Below are positions 1-8,302 of a stretch of DNA of 64,000 nt, in pieces. A model generated the notes under the pieces. The model saw only the letters and a list, made by a program, of their open reading frames with translations. It did not search any database and was not told where the DNA came from. The stretch is taken from contig NZ_JAGYPF010000002.1 of the NCBI RefSeq assembly GCF_018343535.1, positions 832,103-896,102 of the forward strand, given 5' to 3'. This DNA comes from Neobacillus rhizophilus (GTDB lineage: Bacteria; Bacillota; Bacilli; Bacillales; Cytobacillaceae). The stretch's first letter is position 1. Each line of letters starts with the position of its first letter. The translations under genes were made by a program, and so were the position numbers.

Positions 1-1
1 T

Positions 2-469
2 TTTCATCCAGCCAAGATTTTTATGGGTGACACCGGCGCATTGTTTTTAGGATTTTTAATTAGTGTTCTTTCATTATTAGGACTAAAAAGTGTTACGGTG
101 ATGTCCCTTGTTATTCCGGTTATTATATTGGGTGTTCCAGTTTCAGATACATTCTTTGCTATTATCCGCAGACTTGTGAACAAGCAGCCATTATCTGCAC
201 CGGATAAATCACACCTGCATCATTGCTTGTTAAAAGCAGGTTATTCACATCGGCAAACGGTTTTAATGATATATGCGATGAGTGCGGTTTTTGGACTAGC
301 GGGATTTATCTTTTCCCAAGCAACAATCCGTGGGTCGGTCATTATTCTTCTCACAATATTGATTATCATCGAAATATTTGTTGAGAAAATAGGACTTATC
401 CGAGAAGACTACAAACCATTGTTAAACCTGATTCGAGGTTTTAGACAAGTCAATTTGCGAAATAAATAA
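2..469 (+). CDS. TagO-like undecaprenyl-phosphate sugar-1-P transferase, C-terminal part
   Basis: This is the C-terminal 155 residues of a MraY/WecA/TagO-family membrane transferase; the reading frame is open to the window edge, so the true start lies upstream. The family links a sugar-1-phosphate to undecaprenyl phosphate at the membrane, the first step of wall teichoic acid and other surface polymers. Visible landmarks are FHPAKIFMGDTG at the start (the GDTG loop), the SDTFFAIIRR segment and the PDKSHLHH motif, followed by two more hydrophobic helices. It closely matches the complete paralogue directly downstream, so the two form a tandem pair. Which of them is the true TagO orthologue cannot be decided here. 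Confidence 0.9.
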   Translation, partial: FHPAKIFMGDTGALFLGFLISVLSLLGLKSVTVMSLVIPVIILGVPVSDTFFAIIRRLVNKQPLSAPDKSHLHHCLLKAGYSHRQTVLMIYAMSAVFGLAGFIFSQATIRGSVIILLTILIIIEIFVEKIGLIREDYKPLLNLIRGFRQVNLRNK

Positions 470-475
470 AGAATG

Positions 476-509
476 CGCGGGCTTTCACAACTTGTGAGCT
501 CGCTTTTTT
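476..509 (+). terminator. Intrinsic terminator after first TagO-like gene
   Basis: An imperfect GC-rich stem (GCGGGCTTTCACAA pairing with CTTGTGAGCTCGC) is followed by six T residues. It separates the two TagO-like genes into different transcripts. Confidence 0.75.
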
Positions 510-606
510 GCTGTTTGACACTCGCGAGATTTTCCTTTTTTTTGCAAAACCTTTAGTGTTTCGAATCCTCTTTAATGGACAAACTTATTGTTAAGGAGGA
601 TTTAAT

Positions 607-1671
607 ATGCTTCTTCTCACCATGATATTATGTTTTGTTGCTTCGGTTCTTATTACACCACTTGTAAAAAAACTCGCCATTCTAATTGGGGCAACTGACA
701 GGCCAAATCAGCGCAAGGTTCATCAATCAATCATGCCGAGGCTTGGTGGTTTAGCAATCTTTATCAGTTTTATGCTGGGCATTTTTCTTTTGCGTCCTGC
801 CAACCCATCCTTGGTTCCAATATTAATTGGTTGTCTTATCATAATAGTGACCGGCCTTTTGGATGACCTTCTGGAGCTTTCGGCAAAATACAAACTTTTG
901 GGCCAATTGGCAGCTGCGGTTGTTGTTGTTTTTTGGGGAAACCTGCAGGTCGTCTTTATTAATTTGCCGTTCGGGGCTCAGCTTCAATTTGGTTTATTAA
1001 GTATTCCCTTTACAATTATTTGGATTGTAGGAATTACCAATTCGATTAATTTAATTGACGGGCTGGACGGTCTTGCTGCAGGGGTATCTTCCATAGCGTT
1101 AATTACAATTTCCGGGATGGCTGTTATTCAAGGACATATATTTGTTGCAATAGTAGGTTTAATTGTCCTTGCCAGTACATTAGGTTTTTTGATATACAAC
1201 TTCCATCCTGCAAGCATTTTTATGGGAGACACTGGGGCACTATTTTTAGGATATATCATTTCAGTGCTTTCGCTAATGGGTTTTAAAAATGTAACCTTCA
1301 TTTCATTTATAATTCCAGTCATTGTTCTAGCCGTGCCAATTTCAGATACTTTTTTTGCAATCTTGCGTAGAATTATTCATAAAAAACCTTTAGGTGCACC
1401 GGACAAACAGCACCTACACCATTGCATGCTGCGAATGGGTTACTCTCATCGTCAGGCGGTATTACTCATTTACGCGATGTCAGCATTTTTTGGTTTAATG
1501 GCTGTTATTTATTCTCAGGCTAGGATTGGTGGAGCTTTGTTTTTAATTTTATTAATAATTTTGTTTATAGAGATTACTGCAGAAAAAATCGGATTAGTTG
1601 GGAGAGATTATCGTCCAATTTTAAACATTTTGCAAACACTAAGGGCGGGATCAGCCAAAGGAAGATCATGA
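607..1671 (+). CDS. tagO: TagO-like undecaprenyl-phosphate N-acetylglucosaminyl 1-phosphate transferase
   Basis: Complete 354-residue polytopic membrane protein of the MraY/WecA/TagO family, which transfers GlcNAc-1-phosphate (or a related sugar phosphate) to undecaprenyl phosphate and so starts wall teichoic acid linkage-unit synthesis. The cytoplasmic Asp pair is at residues 86-87 (LLDDLLE), the INLIDGLDGL motif at about 147-156, GDTG at 207-210 and HLHH at 269-272; the rest is about ten hydrophobic helices. The length fits B. subtilis TagO. The start is set by AAGGAGG seven bases upstream of the ATG. The neighbourhood (yvyE, degSU just downstream) matches the tagO locus of B. subtilis. The truncated paralogue upstream makes exact orthology uncertain. 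Confidence 0.87.
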   Translation: MLLLTMILCFVASVLITPLVKKLAILIGATDRPNQRKVHQSIMPRLGGLAIFISFMLGIFLLRPANPSLVPILIGCLIIIVTGLLDDLLELSAKYKLLGQLAAAVVVVFWGNLQVVFINLPFGAQLQFGLLSIPFTIIWIVGITNSINLIDGLDGLAAGVSSIALITISGMAVIQGHIFVAIVGLIVLASTLGFLIYNFHPASIFMGDTGALFLGYIISVLSLMGFKNVTFISFIIPVIVLAVPISDTFFAILRRIIHKKPLGAPDKQHLHHCMLRMGYSHRQAVLLIYAMSAFFGLMAVIYSQARIGGALFLILLIILFIEITAEKIGLVGRDYRPILNILQTLRAGSAKGRS

Positions 1672-1871
1672 TTCCTTTAAGTAAATGGTTTTTGGGGGGA
1701 CTTTTATAGTTCTCTCTTTTTTAATGTATTTTTGACTTCAATAAAAGTGCATTACAAATTTACTAAAAGTTTTTTGGGGATAAAATGACTTTGAAAAATT
1801 TTTGATTATTTACTAAAATAATATTTAATGCGTTATTCGAAATAATTTTATATTTATTTTGGGAGGTACCT

Positions 1872-2195
1872 ATGACTTTTAATGAAGTAATGGCATTAAT
1901 TATGCCTTCAATAATAGCATTACTATTCTATTCCAAAGTTACATTAAAAAAAGTAACCTTTTTTGATGGGTTATGTAATACTGTTTTATTTATCCTAATC
2001 ACGAACTGTATATGTTATGCATTCTTAATATACTTGAAAAAAACAGTGTCTTTTATTTACACAGACAGTTTTACATTGAAATATAGTATCATGGCTACCT
2101 TTATAGCAATTGTAATTGCAATAATTTATCGGTTTTTAGAATTAAATTTCAGTATCGGTCTTAGAGTGGTGACATCAAGAGATGAAGAAGAATAA
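1872..2195 (+). CDS. Small membrane protein of unknown function
   Basis: A 107-residue protein with three predicted membrane segments (about residues 5-20, 35-55 and 72-92) and an acidic C-terminal tail (SRDEEE). GGGAGG lies six bases before the ATG. The 3' end overlaps the start of the downstream phosphoglycerol transferase by 14 bases, so the two are probably translationally coupled. I do not recognise the family. By context it may be a partner of the transferase or help flip or anchor its substrate, but nothing in the sequence proves that. The region is very AT-rich compared with its neighbours, which could mean recent acquisition together with the next gene. Confidence 0.7.
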   Translation: MTFNEVMALIMPSIIALLFYSKVTLKKVTFFDGLCNTVLFILITNCICYAFLIYLKKTVSFIYTDSFTLKYSIMATFIAIVIAIIYRFLELNFSIGLRVVTSRDEEE

Positions 2196-3732
2196 GACAA
2201 TTATTAATATCTTTACAATCTTGTTATTGTTTATAACTTCAATAATCATTTCAGCATCTATATATATAAAGTTAAATTTCGCAAATCAAAATGCGGACGA
2301 AATGGTTTATTATCTTTTTAATGGACTAAATGGTACATCCACCGATGTTATTGTACATGCCATAGCATTAAGTTTAGTGCCATTTTTATTTTTATTTCTC
2401 TTTTTATTAATCCCCTTTATCCGCTTACAAAAAAGGAAATATATGATCGATGTTAAAATTAAAAATAAGAAGTACTGTTTTACAATTTTGCCAAACAAGT
2501 TTTTATATAAATACAGAATCATCTATTCTTCCACTGTGCTATTGGTTTCATTAGTTCTTAGTTATAATATGTTAGGTTTGCACGAATACATCAAACGTAT
2601 AACAAATTACTCATCAATAATTGATGATAATTATGTTAATCCCGCCGACGTTTCTATTACATTTCCTAATGAGAAAAGAAACTTAATTATTTTATATTTG
2701 GAATCAACTGAAAACACATTTATTGATAAGGAAAATGGTGGAGGTTGGGGATATTCTGTTATTCCAGAGCTAGCAAGTATTGCAAAGGAAAATATTAATT
2801 TCTCTAATTCTGATAAAATTGGTGGTGCCCTGTTTGCTCCTGGCACTCAATGGACTGTAGCGGGACTTGTTTCAACTACCTCAGGTATTCCGCTGAAAAT
2901 TCCTATTGATGGAAATGAGTATACTTCTTCAAATAACTTTTTAGTGGGAGCTTATACATTAGGGGACCTATTGCATAAAGAAGGATATAATCTAGAGGCT
3001 ATGTTTGGTTCGGATGCTACTTTTGGAGGACGTAGTAATTATTATTTAAGACATGGAAATTACAAGATATTTGACGTTAATACTGCAATCAATGAGGGGA
3101 AAATGTCCGAAGATGAAAAAGTTTGGTGGGGGTTTGATGATACCCATCTATTTGATTGGGCTAAGGAGGAAATAACCAATTTAGCGAATTCGGATAAACC
3201 TTTTAGCTTTTCCTTCCTAACTGCTAATACACATTTTACAGATGGGTATATGGAGAGTGCTGCCGAGAATTTATACAAAAGTCAATATGAAAATGTCTTT
3301 GCGTATTCTTCTAAACAAGTAAATGATTTTGTTGAGTGGTTAAAACAACAGGATTTTTATGAAAATACAACTCTAGTAATAATGGGAGACCATCACAGTA
3401 TGCAAGATCCTAAATACTTCGAATCCCATATGTATAAGGGCTATGAAAGAACCATTTATAATGCAATTATAAATTCCGCTATTGAGCCAATAAATTCGAA
3501 AAACAGATTATTTTCATCCATGGATATGTATCCAACAATTTTAGCGAGTATCGATGTTAAAATCGAAGGAGACCGATTAGGAATCGGAACAAATCTATTT
3601 TCAAATAGGAAAACATTAGCGGAAGAACAAGGAATATTAAACTTAAATGATGAGTTAGCTAAAAACTCAAAATTCTATAATGACAAAATTTTGAAAGATG
3701 ATTACTTGGATTTAATAAAGGCTAAAAAGTAA
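2182..3732 (+). CDS. OpgB/LtaS-like phosphoglycerol transferase (sulfatase superfamily)
   Basis: A 516-residue membrane protein with about three to four N-terminal helices (to about residue 130) and an extracytoplasmic alkaline-phosphatase/sulfatase-fold domain from about residue 160. The acidic metal-site entry is LYLESTE, the catalytic Thr is in GTQWTVAG (about 222-225), NTHFTDGY supplies a further ligand region and GDHHSM (Asp403-His404-His405) the HDxH-type metal site. The GTxWT(x)AG signature resembles OpgB (phosphoglycerol transferase I) more than LtaS. Such enzymes move glycerol phosphate from phosphatidylglycerol onto envelope glycans or lipoteichoic acid. It shares an operon with the overlapping small membrane gene. 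The acceptor glycan is unknown. Confidence 0.85.
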   Translation: MKKNKTIINIFTILLLFITSIIISASIYIKLNFANQNADEMVYYLFNGLNGTSTDVIVHAIALSLVPFLFLFLFLLIPFIRLQKRKYMIDVKIKNKKYCFTILPNKFLYKYRIIYSSTVLLVSLVLSYNMLGLHEYIKRITNYSSIIDDNYVNPADVSITFPNEKRNLIILYLESTENTFIDKENGGGWGYSVIPELASIAKENINFSNSDKIGGALFAPGTQWTVAGLVSTTSGIPLKIPIDGNEYTSSNNFLVGAYTLGDLLHKEGYNLEAMFGSDATFGGRSNYYLRHGNYKIFDVNTAINEGKMSEDEKVWWGFDDTHLFDWAKEEITNLANSDKPFSFSFLTANTHFTDGYMESAAENLYKSQYENVFAYSSKQVNDFVEWLKQQDFYENTTLVIMGDHHSMQDPKYFESHMYKGYERTIYNAIINSAIEPINSKNRLFSSMDMYPTILASIDVKIEGDRLGIGTNLFSNRKTLAEEQGILNLNDELAKNSKFYNDKILKDDYLDLIKAKK

Positions 3733-3830
3733 TAACAGTAATTAGTCAGAAATATACTTTCTTTTATTTAATCATAAATAAATTAATCCTAGATAAAAAT
3801 ACTGTAAATTTTAGGTTAAAATAATGAAAA

Positions 3831-3868
3831 ATTAAAGGGGTCTCAAATTTGAGATCCCTTTAATTTTT
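3831..3868. terminator. Bidirectional terminator between phosphoglycerol transferase and yvyE
   Basis: A near-perfect inverted repeat (AATTAAAGGGGTCTCAAA and its complement, with TTT at the turn) is flanked by A- and T-tracts. It lies between convergent genes and could end both transcripts. Confidence 0.85.
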
Positions 3869-3965
3869 CCATTTTGTTTTTTGCCCAATAGTCCAAACTT
3901 AATATTTTTTCCCAATTGCCTCCTGCCAAATGTCCTACTATAATTCAAATAAAGAACATCTCGAA

Positions 3966-4604
3966 TTACCTAACAAAATCTTCTTCCAAATAAACCGTTT
4001 CACCCTTGCCCAGCGTACATTGTCCATTGGTCTGCTCGACCATCCAGTCCATAAAGATTTTACTCTTATCTTCCTCAACATAGACATCAATTTGGACGTT
4101 ATCTAAATAGAGAATATCTTTAATTTTGTACTCGGAAGCACGCAGTTCCCTTTCAATTTTCCCAAGCCATGTGTAATCGATTTTCACTTGTATAATTTGA
4201 ACAAGCCGTCTTTCGACAACGCCGACCGCTTCAAGACCTTCAGAAGTAGCTTTTCCATATGCACGGATTAGCCCGCCTGCACCGAGCTTGATCCCGCCAA
4301 AATAGCGGGTGATCACGACAACAGTGTCTTTTAACTGTCTTTTTTTCAAAACTTCAAGAATCGGGACGCCGGCTGTGCCGCTTGGCTCGCCGTCATCGTT
4401 CGCTTTTTGGATTTGGTCATGCTCGCCAATTAGGTAGGCTGAGCAGTTATGGGTGGCGTTCCAATGCTTTTTCTTAATAGCTTGAATGAACTCTTGGGCA
4501 TCTTGTTCGGATTCCACTCTTTTCAGTTGGGCAATAAAACGGGATTTTTGGATATTTATTTCATGTTCTCCATACTCTTTTACAGTTAAGTAACGAGGCA
4601 GCAT
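3966..4604 (-). CDS. yvyE: YigZ/IMPACT family protein YvyE
   Basis: A 212-residue protein of the UPF0029/IMPACT family, made of an N-terminal IMPACT domain (to about residue 120) and a C-terminal ferredoxin-like DUF1949 domain. Motifs seen are KHWNATHNCSAY, DDGEPSGTAG and RYFGGIKLGAGGL, the core signature of the family. The biochemical role in bacteria is unsettled; eukaryotic IMPACT binds GCN1. In B. subtilis yvyE lies beside degS, as here, divergently transcribed. The start is supported by AAAGGAG just upstream on the minus strand. Confidence 0.93.
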   Translation of the reverse strand: MLPRYLTVKEYGEHEINIQKSRFIAQLKRVESEQDAQEFIQAIKKKHWNATHNCSAYLIGEHDQIQKANDDGEPSGTAGVPILEVLKKRQLKDTVVVITRYFGGIKLGAGGLIRAYGKATSEGLEAVGVVERRLVQIIQVKIDYTWLGKIERELRASEYKIKDILYLDNVQIDVYVEEDKSKIFMDWMVEQTNGQCTLGKGETVYLEEDFVR

Positions 4605-4886
4605 GTTAAACTCCTTTCTTTAGCAAAAATGTCACACTAATGTAATATAATATTTTTAAAAAAAAATAATGTAATATACCTATAATATGGGTGTAAAGTT
4701 CGAATGATATAATAAATACAGCTTTATAGTACCTTCTAATAGGCTAAAGGTAGTAGTCTGATATAGTAATTATACTACTTTTATACAAAAGTCACGTAAG
4801 CAATATTTATAGCTTAGCAAAGTATTTGAAAAAATGGTAAAGTATGTTAAAGGCCTAAGGGAAAAAAAGCCCCGGAGGAATCTGAA

Positions 4887-6029
4887 ATGAATTTAAAGCA
4901 AATAGATTTGAAATCGATTGATGACATTCGTGAAGCGATGATTGAAACCGTCACCTGCAGCAAAAGTGACATCTTCCGCATTAGCGAGCAATGCCGTACG
5001 GACTATGACAGCATCACAAGTGAGCTGGACAATATTAAGGAAGTCATGGTTAAGCTGATCGATGAAGGAAATCAGCTAGAGGCGCAGGTTACTGCCGCGA
5101 GGCACAGACTTTCAGAAGTAAGCATGAACATGAAAACCTTCTCGGAGGAGGAGGTCCGTGACGCCTACGAAAAAGCGCATCAGCTGCAAATGGATCTCTC
5201 CATCAATTGGCAATACCGCAAGCAGCTTCTTGAAAAAAGGGAAGAACTCGAGCACAGGCTTGTTGGTATTAATGATACGATTGAACGTGCCGAGCAGCTG
5301 ATTTCGCAAATCTGCGTGGTCATGAATTACCTGCAGAGCGACTTGAAACAGTTTGGTGAGGCGTTTGAAAATGCCAAGGCGAAGCAGGATTTGGGCTTGA
5401 AAATAATTGAAGCCCAGGAGGAAGAGCGGAAACGTCTCTCGAGAGAAATTCACGATGGGCCGGCGCAAATGCTGGCAAATGTCATCATGCGTTCTGATAT
5501 TGTGGATCGTGTTTTTCGTGAGAAGGGTCCTGATGATGCATTCGCAGAGATTCAGAGCTTTAAGAAAATGGTCCGCTCAGCACTTTATGAGGTCCGCCGG
5601 ATTATTTACGACCTGCGTCCAATGGCATTGGATGATTTGGGACTCGTACCGACCCTCAGAAAGTATTTACAGACCATTGAAGAATATCATAATCATTCAA
5701 AAATTGAATTTGTGAAAATAGGAAATGAGAAGAGACTTCCGACGAAATATGAGGTTGCCCTCTTCCGGCTTATACAGGAATCGGTGCAAAACGCGCTCAA
5801 GCATGCCAATGCCTGCTCCATAAAAGTTCAATTGGAAATGACGGACACCGATGTGAAAGTGTTAATCAAGGACAACGGCGTTGGTTTCGATACAAACCAA
5901 AAGAAGCCGGGTTCCTTCGGCATGATGGGCATGAGAGAGAGGGTCGACCTGCTTGAAGGCGATTTGACGGTTGATTCGAAAATCGGCAAAGGCACCGCTG
6001 TTTCCATCCAAGTGCCGTTAATGAATTGA
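4887..6029 (+). CDS. degS: Two-component sensor histidine kinase DegS
   Basis: A 380-residue cytoplasmic sensor kinase of the NarL/DegS group. The N-terminal 170 residues are a long coiled-coil sensor region without membrane segments. HisKA_3 follows with the phospho-acceptor His189 in SREIHDGPAQ, then a HATPase_c domain with VRDNG-like N box (IKDNGVGFD) and GMMGMRERV. It phosphorylates DegU, controlling exoenzymes, competence and biofilm genes in Bacillus. The start ATG is preceded by CGGAGGA. degU follows after 63 bases in the same direction, as in B. subtilis. Confidence 0.97.
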   Translation: MNLKQIDLKSIDDIREAMIETVTCSKSDIFRISEQCRTDYDSITSELDNIKEVMVKLIDEGNQLEAQVTAARHRLSEVSMNMKTFSEEEVRDAYEKAHQLQMDLSINWQYRKQLLEKREELEHRLVGINDTIERAEQLISQICVVMNYLQSDLKQFGEAFENAKAKQDLGLKIIEAQEEERKRLSREIHDGPAQMLANVIMRSDIVDRVFREKGPDDAFAEIQSFKKMVRSALYEVRRIIYDLRPMALDDLGLVPTLRKYLQTIEEYHNHSKIEFVKIGNEKRLPTKYEVALFRLIQESVQNALKHANACSIKVQLEMTDTDVKVLIKDNGVGFDTNQKKPGSFGMMGMRERVDLLEGDLTVDSKIGKGTAVSIQVPLMN

Positions 6030-6092
6030 GCTCAGATAATGAAGAAAGTAACATTCTCTGATGGGGAATTTGAAAACTAGGAGGCGTTACAA

Positions 6093-6776
6093 ATGACTAC
6101 AAAAATTATTATTATTGACGATCACCAGCTTTTTAGAGAAGGTGTTAAGAGAATTCTAGAATTTGAGAAATCGTTCCAGGTCGTGGCAGAAGGCGATGAC
6201 GGCAGCGAGGCATTAACGCTTGTTGAAGAACACCGTCCTGATGTTGTCATCATGGACATCAATATGCCACAAATGAATGGTGTAGAGGCAACTCGCGAGC
6301 TAGTCGCTAAATATCCGGATACTAAGATTATCATCCTTTCCATTCATGATGATGAGAATTATGTCACTCATGCACTGCAGACAGGAGCCTGCGGCTATCT
6401 GTTAAAAGAGATGGATGCCGATGCGTTGATTGAAGCGGTCCGTGTCGTGGCAGACGGAGGTTCCTACCTTCATCCAAAGGTGACTCATAATTTAGTCAAC
6501 GAATATCGTAAACTAGCAGCAGGTGTGACGCGCGGAGGTTCTTACGTGCAGACTATTGAAATCCGCCGCCCGCTTCATTTATTGACACGCCGTGAGTGTG
6601 AGGTACTGCAAATGCTTGCTGATGGAAAAAGCAACCGCGGTATCGGCGAAGCGCTTTACATCAGTGAAAAGACCGTTAAGAACCATGTATCAAATATCTT
6701 GCAAAAAATGAATGTTAATGACCGTACTCAGGCTGTTGTTGTGGCGATTAAGAATGGCTGGGTGGAAGTAAGGTAG
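6093..6776 (+). CDS. degU: Two-component response regulator DegU
   Basis: A 227-residue NarL/FixJ-type regulator. The receiver domain occupies about residues 1-120, with acidic residues Asp9-Asp10, the phosphorylation site Asp55 in VIMDINMP, and Lys near 105 (LLKEMDAD). A LuxR-type helix-turn-helix follows at about 160-225 ([22 protein letters not shown]). It is the partner of DegS directly upstream. TAGGAGG precedes the ATG. A terminator follows 39 bases after the stop, so degSU form a two-gene unit. Confidence 0.97.
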   Translation: MTTKIIIIDDHQLFREGVKRILEFEKSFQVVAEGDDGSEALTLVEEHRPDVVIMDINMPQMNGVEATRELVAKYPDTKIIILSIHDDENYVTHALQTGACGYLLKEMDADALIEAVRVVADGGSYLHPKVTHNLVNEYRKLAAGVTRGGSYVQTIEIRRPLHLLTRRECEVLQMLADGKSNRGIGEALYISEKTVKNHVSNILQKMNVNDRTQAVVVAIKNGWVEVR

Positions 6777-6814
6777 TTATTTTTCTGAAAAACTAATTAT
6801 ATGTTATGATTGGG

Positions 6815-6840
6815 GAGCACGCGCAATGCGTGTTCTTTTT
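6815..6840 (+). terminator. Terminator of degSU
   Basis: An 8-bp stem (GAGCACGC with GCGTGTTC, one G-U pair) with a GCAAT loop and a T-rich tail. It lies inside the longest open frame of the next gene, which argues that degV starts downstream of it. Confidence 0.85.
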
Positions 6841-6916
6841 CTTTTTTGGAGAAAGCTTTTTTGATAAAATAATGAACAGTATTATTGTAAAAAAAATAAG
6901 GATGGTAAATATACAT

Positions 6917-7759
6917 ATGAAAACGGCAATTGTCACAGACAGTACCGCATACATTCCCACGGAATTACTAGATAAATGGAATATACATATGATCCCGTTG
7001 AATGTCATTTTCGGCAATGAAGTCTACCGGGAAGAAGTCGACATTCACTGGCAACAGTTTTACGAGGAGGTAAAGACAAAGGACTTGCCAACTACATCTC
7101 AGCCGCCGATAGGCCAGTTTGTGGAGTTGTTCGAACGGTTGGCGGCGGAGGGTTGCGATGCGGTTATCAGTATCCATTTATCGAGCGGCATCAGCGGCAC
7201 CTACCAAGGCTCGGTAACAGCTGGAACAATGGTCGAGGGCATCAAAGTGTACTCTTTCGACTCGGAAATTAGCTGCATGGTTCAAGGGTTTTATGCATTA
7301 GAGGCGGCGGAATGGGCGTCAAGGGGAATGGACCCCCAGCGGATTATAGCGCGCTTGGAAGAACTGAAGAGCACAGCTCACGCTTATTTCATGGTTGACG
7401 ACCTGTCGCACCTCCAGCGTGGCGGACGGTTATCAGGAGCAGCCGCTTTAATCGGCAGCCTTTTGCAGGTTAAGCCTTTATTACATTTTGTGGACAAGGC
7501 AATCGTCCCTTTTGAAAAAATTCGCACCCGCAAAAAAGCGATGAAACGAATTGCAGATTTACTTGGAGAGGATGCAATGGGCGGCGGCCGCTACCAAGCA
7601 GTGGTGATCCATGCAAATCGCGAGGAGGAAGCACTAGGGTGGAAGAAGGAGCTTGAGGCTCTCTATCCAAACGTCGACTTTACCATCGGCTACTTCGGTG
7701 CCGTCATCGGAACCCATCTTGGGGAAGGTGCAATGGGCATGGGGTGGATGAAGAAATAG
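6917..7759 (+). CDS. degV: DegV family fatty-acid-binding protein
   Basis: A 280-residue DegV-family protein; members bind a fatty acid between two domains, and in firmicutes related FakB proteins present the fatty acid to a kinase. N-terminal KTAIVTDSTAYIP is the family's opening strand, LSSGISGTYQ contains the ligand-contacting Ser region, and DDLSHLQRGGRLS is the second signature. I chose ATG 6917 because the protein then begins like other family members and the longer frame would contain the degU terminator. In B. subtilis the equivalent gene (yviA) also precedes comFA. The specific lipid bound is unknown. Confidence 0.88.
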   Translation: MKTAIVTDSTAYIPTELLDKWNIHMIPLNVIFGNEVYREEVDIHWQQFYEEVKTKDLPTTSQPPIGQFVELFERLAAEGCDAVISIHLSSGISGTYQGSVTAGTMVEGIKVYSFDSEISCMVQGFYALEAAEWASRGMDPQRIIARLEELKSTAHAYFMVDDLSHLQRGGRLSGAAALIGSLLQVKPLLHFVDKAIVPFEKIRTRKKAMKRIADLLGEDAMGGGRYQAVVIHANREEEALGWKKELEALYPNVDFTIGYFGAVIGTHLGEGAMGMGWMKK

Positions 7760-7779
7760 GTTTTTTAAGTTACTGACTG

Positions 7780-7809
7780 GCCATTCCGGGTTGCTGGAAT
7801 GGTTTTTTA
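7780..7809 (+). terminator. Terminator of degV
   Basis: A 7-bp stem (CCATTCC with GGAATGG) closed by an eight-base loop and followed by TTTTTT. The 21-bp repeat array begins just after it. Confidence 0.85.
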
Positions 7810-7847
7810 TTTGCTGGGGGTTACTTTGGTATGTAGTAAATAGGTTT

Positions 7848-8193
7848 GGCGAATAAGTTATAGTAATTGGCGAATAGTCACCTAATTTCAGCGAATAACT
7901 AACCTTGTCGGCGAATAACCTTCTAAGTTTGGCGAATATTTGTTCAAAACGGGCGAATAACGTAATGGCCGGCCAAAAATAGCAAGCAAGCCGGAGGCTG
8001 GGCCAGCGTGTTGAGAAAAAAGGTAATCAAAGGGTTTGGCGAATAAGTCAACGGAACCAGTGAATAACTTAAAAGAATCGGTTAAAACCAACATAGTTTG
8101 GCGAATATTGCCTAATACATGGCGAAAAACTAACATAGTTTGGCGAATATTGCCTTATAAATAGCGAAAAACTAATCTATTTCGGCGAATACC
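7848..8193 (+). repeat. 21-bp-period intergenic array A, core GGCGAATAA
   Basis: Core copies GGCGAATA(A/T), some decayed, start at 7848, 7869, 7890, 7910, 7931 and 7952, then at 8038, 8059, 8080, 8100, 8121, 8142, 8163 and 8184. Every interval within the two blocks is 21 or 20 bases. The 86-base gap between the blocks is about four periods and holds at least one decayed core near 7971. Text between cores differs, except that 8090-8131 and 8132-8173 are a near-copy pair of two units (42 bp). The array fills most of the degV to NERD-gene gap. The minus-strand open frame across it is a by-product. Confidence 0.9.
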
Positions 8194-8302
8194 CCAGCTT
8201 AGGAGGACACACTTTATAAATCTATCAAACTGCCATTAGCTAAAATTCGACAACTTTAAACAGTAGTTGTAAAATGTAGTTGTATTTTTTAATAAAGGAG
8301 CG

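Noticed and set aside
7888-8136. 82-codon minus-strand frame across array A
   Set aside because: It is open only because the 21-bp period is seven codons; there is no ribosome site and the 20-bp steps disturb its pattern.
7848-8193. Plasmid-type iterons or replication origin
   Set aside because: The 21-bp step resembles iterons, but there is no initiator gene, no DnaA-box cluster, and similar arrays recur at seven chromosomal gaps.
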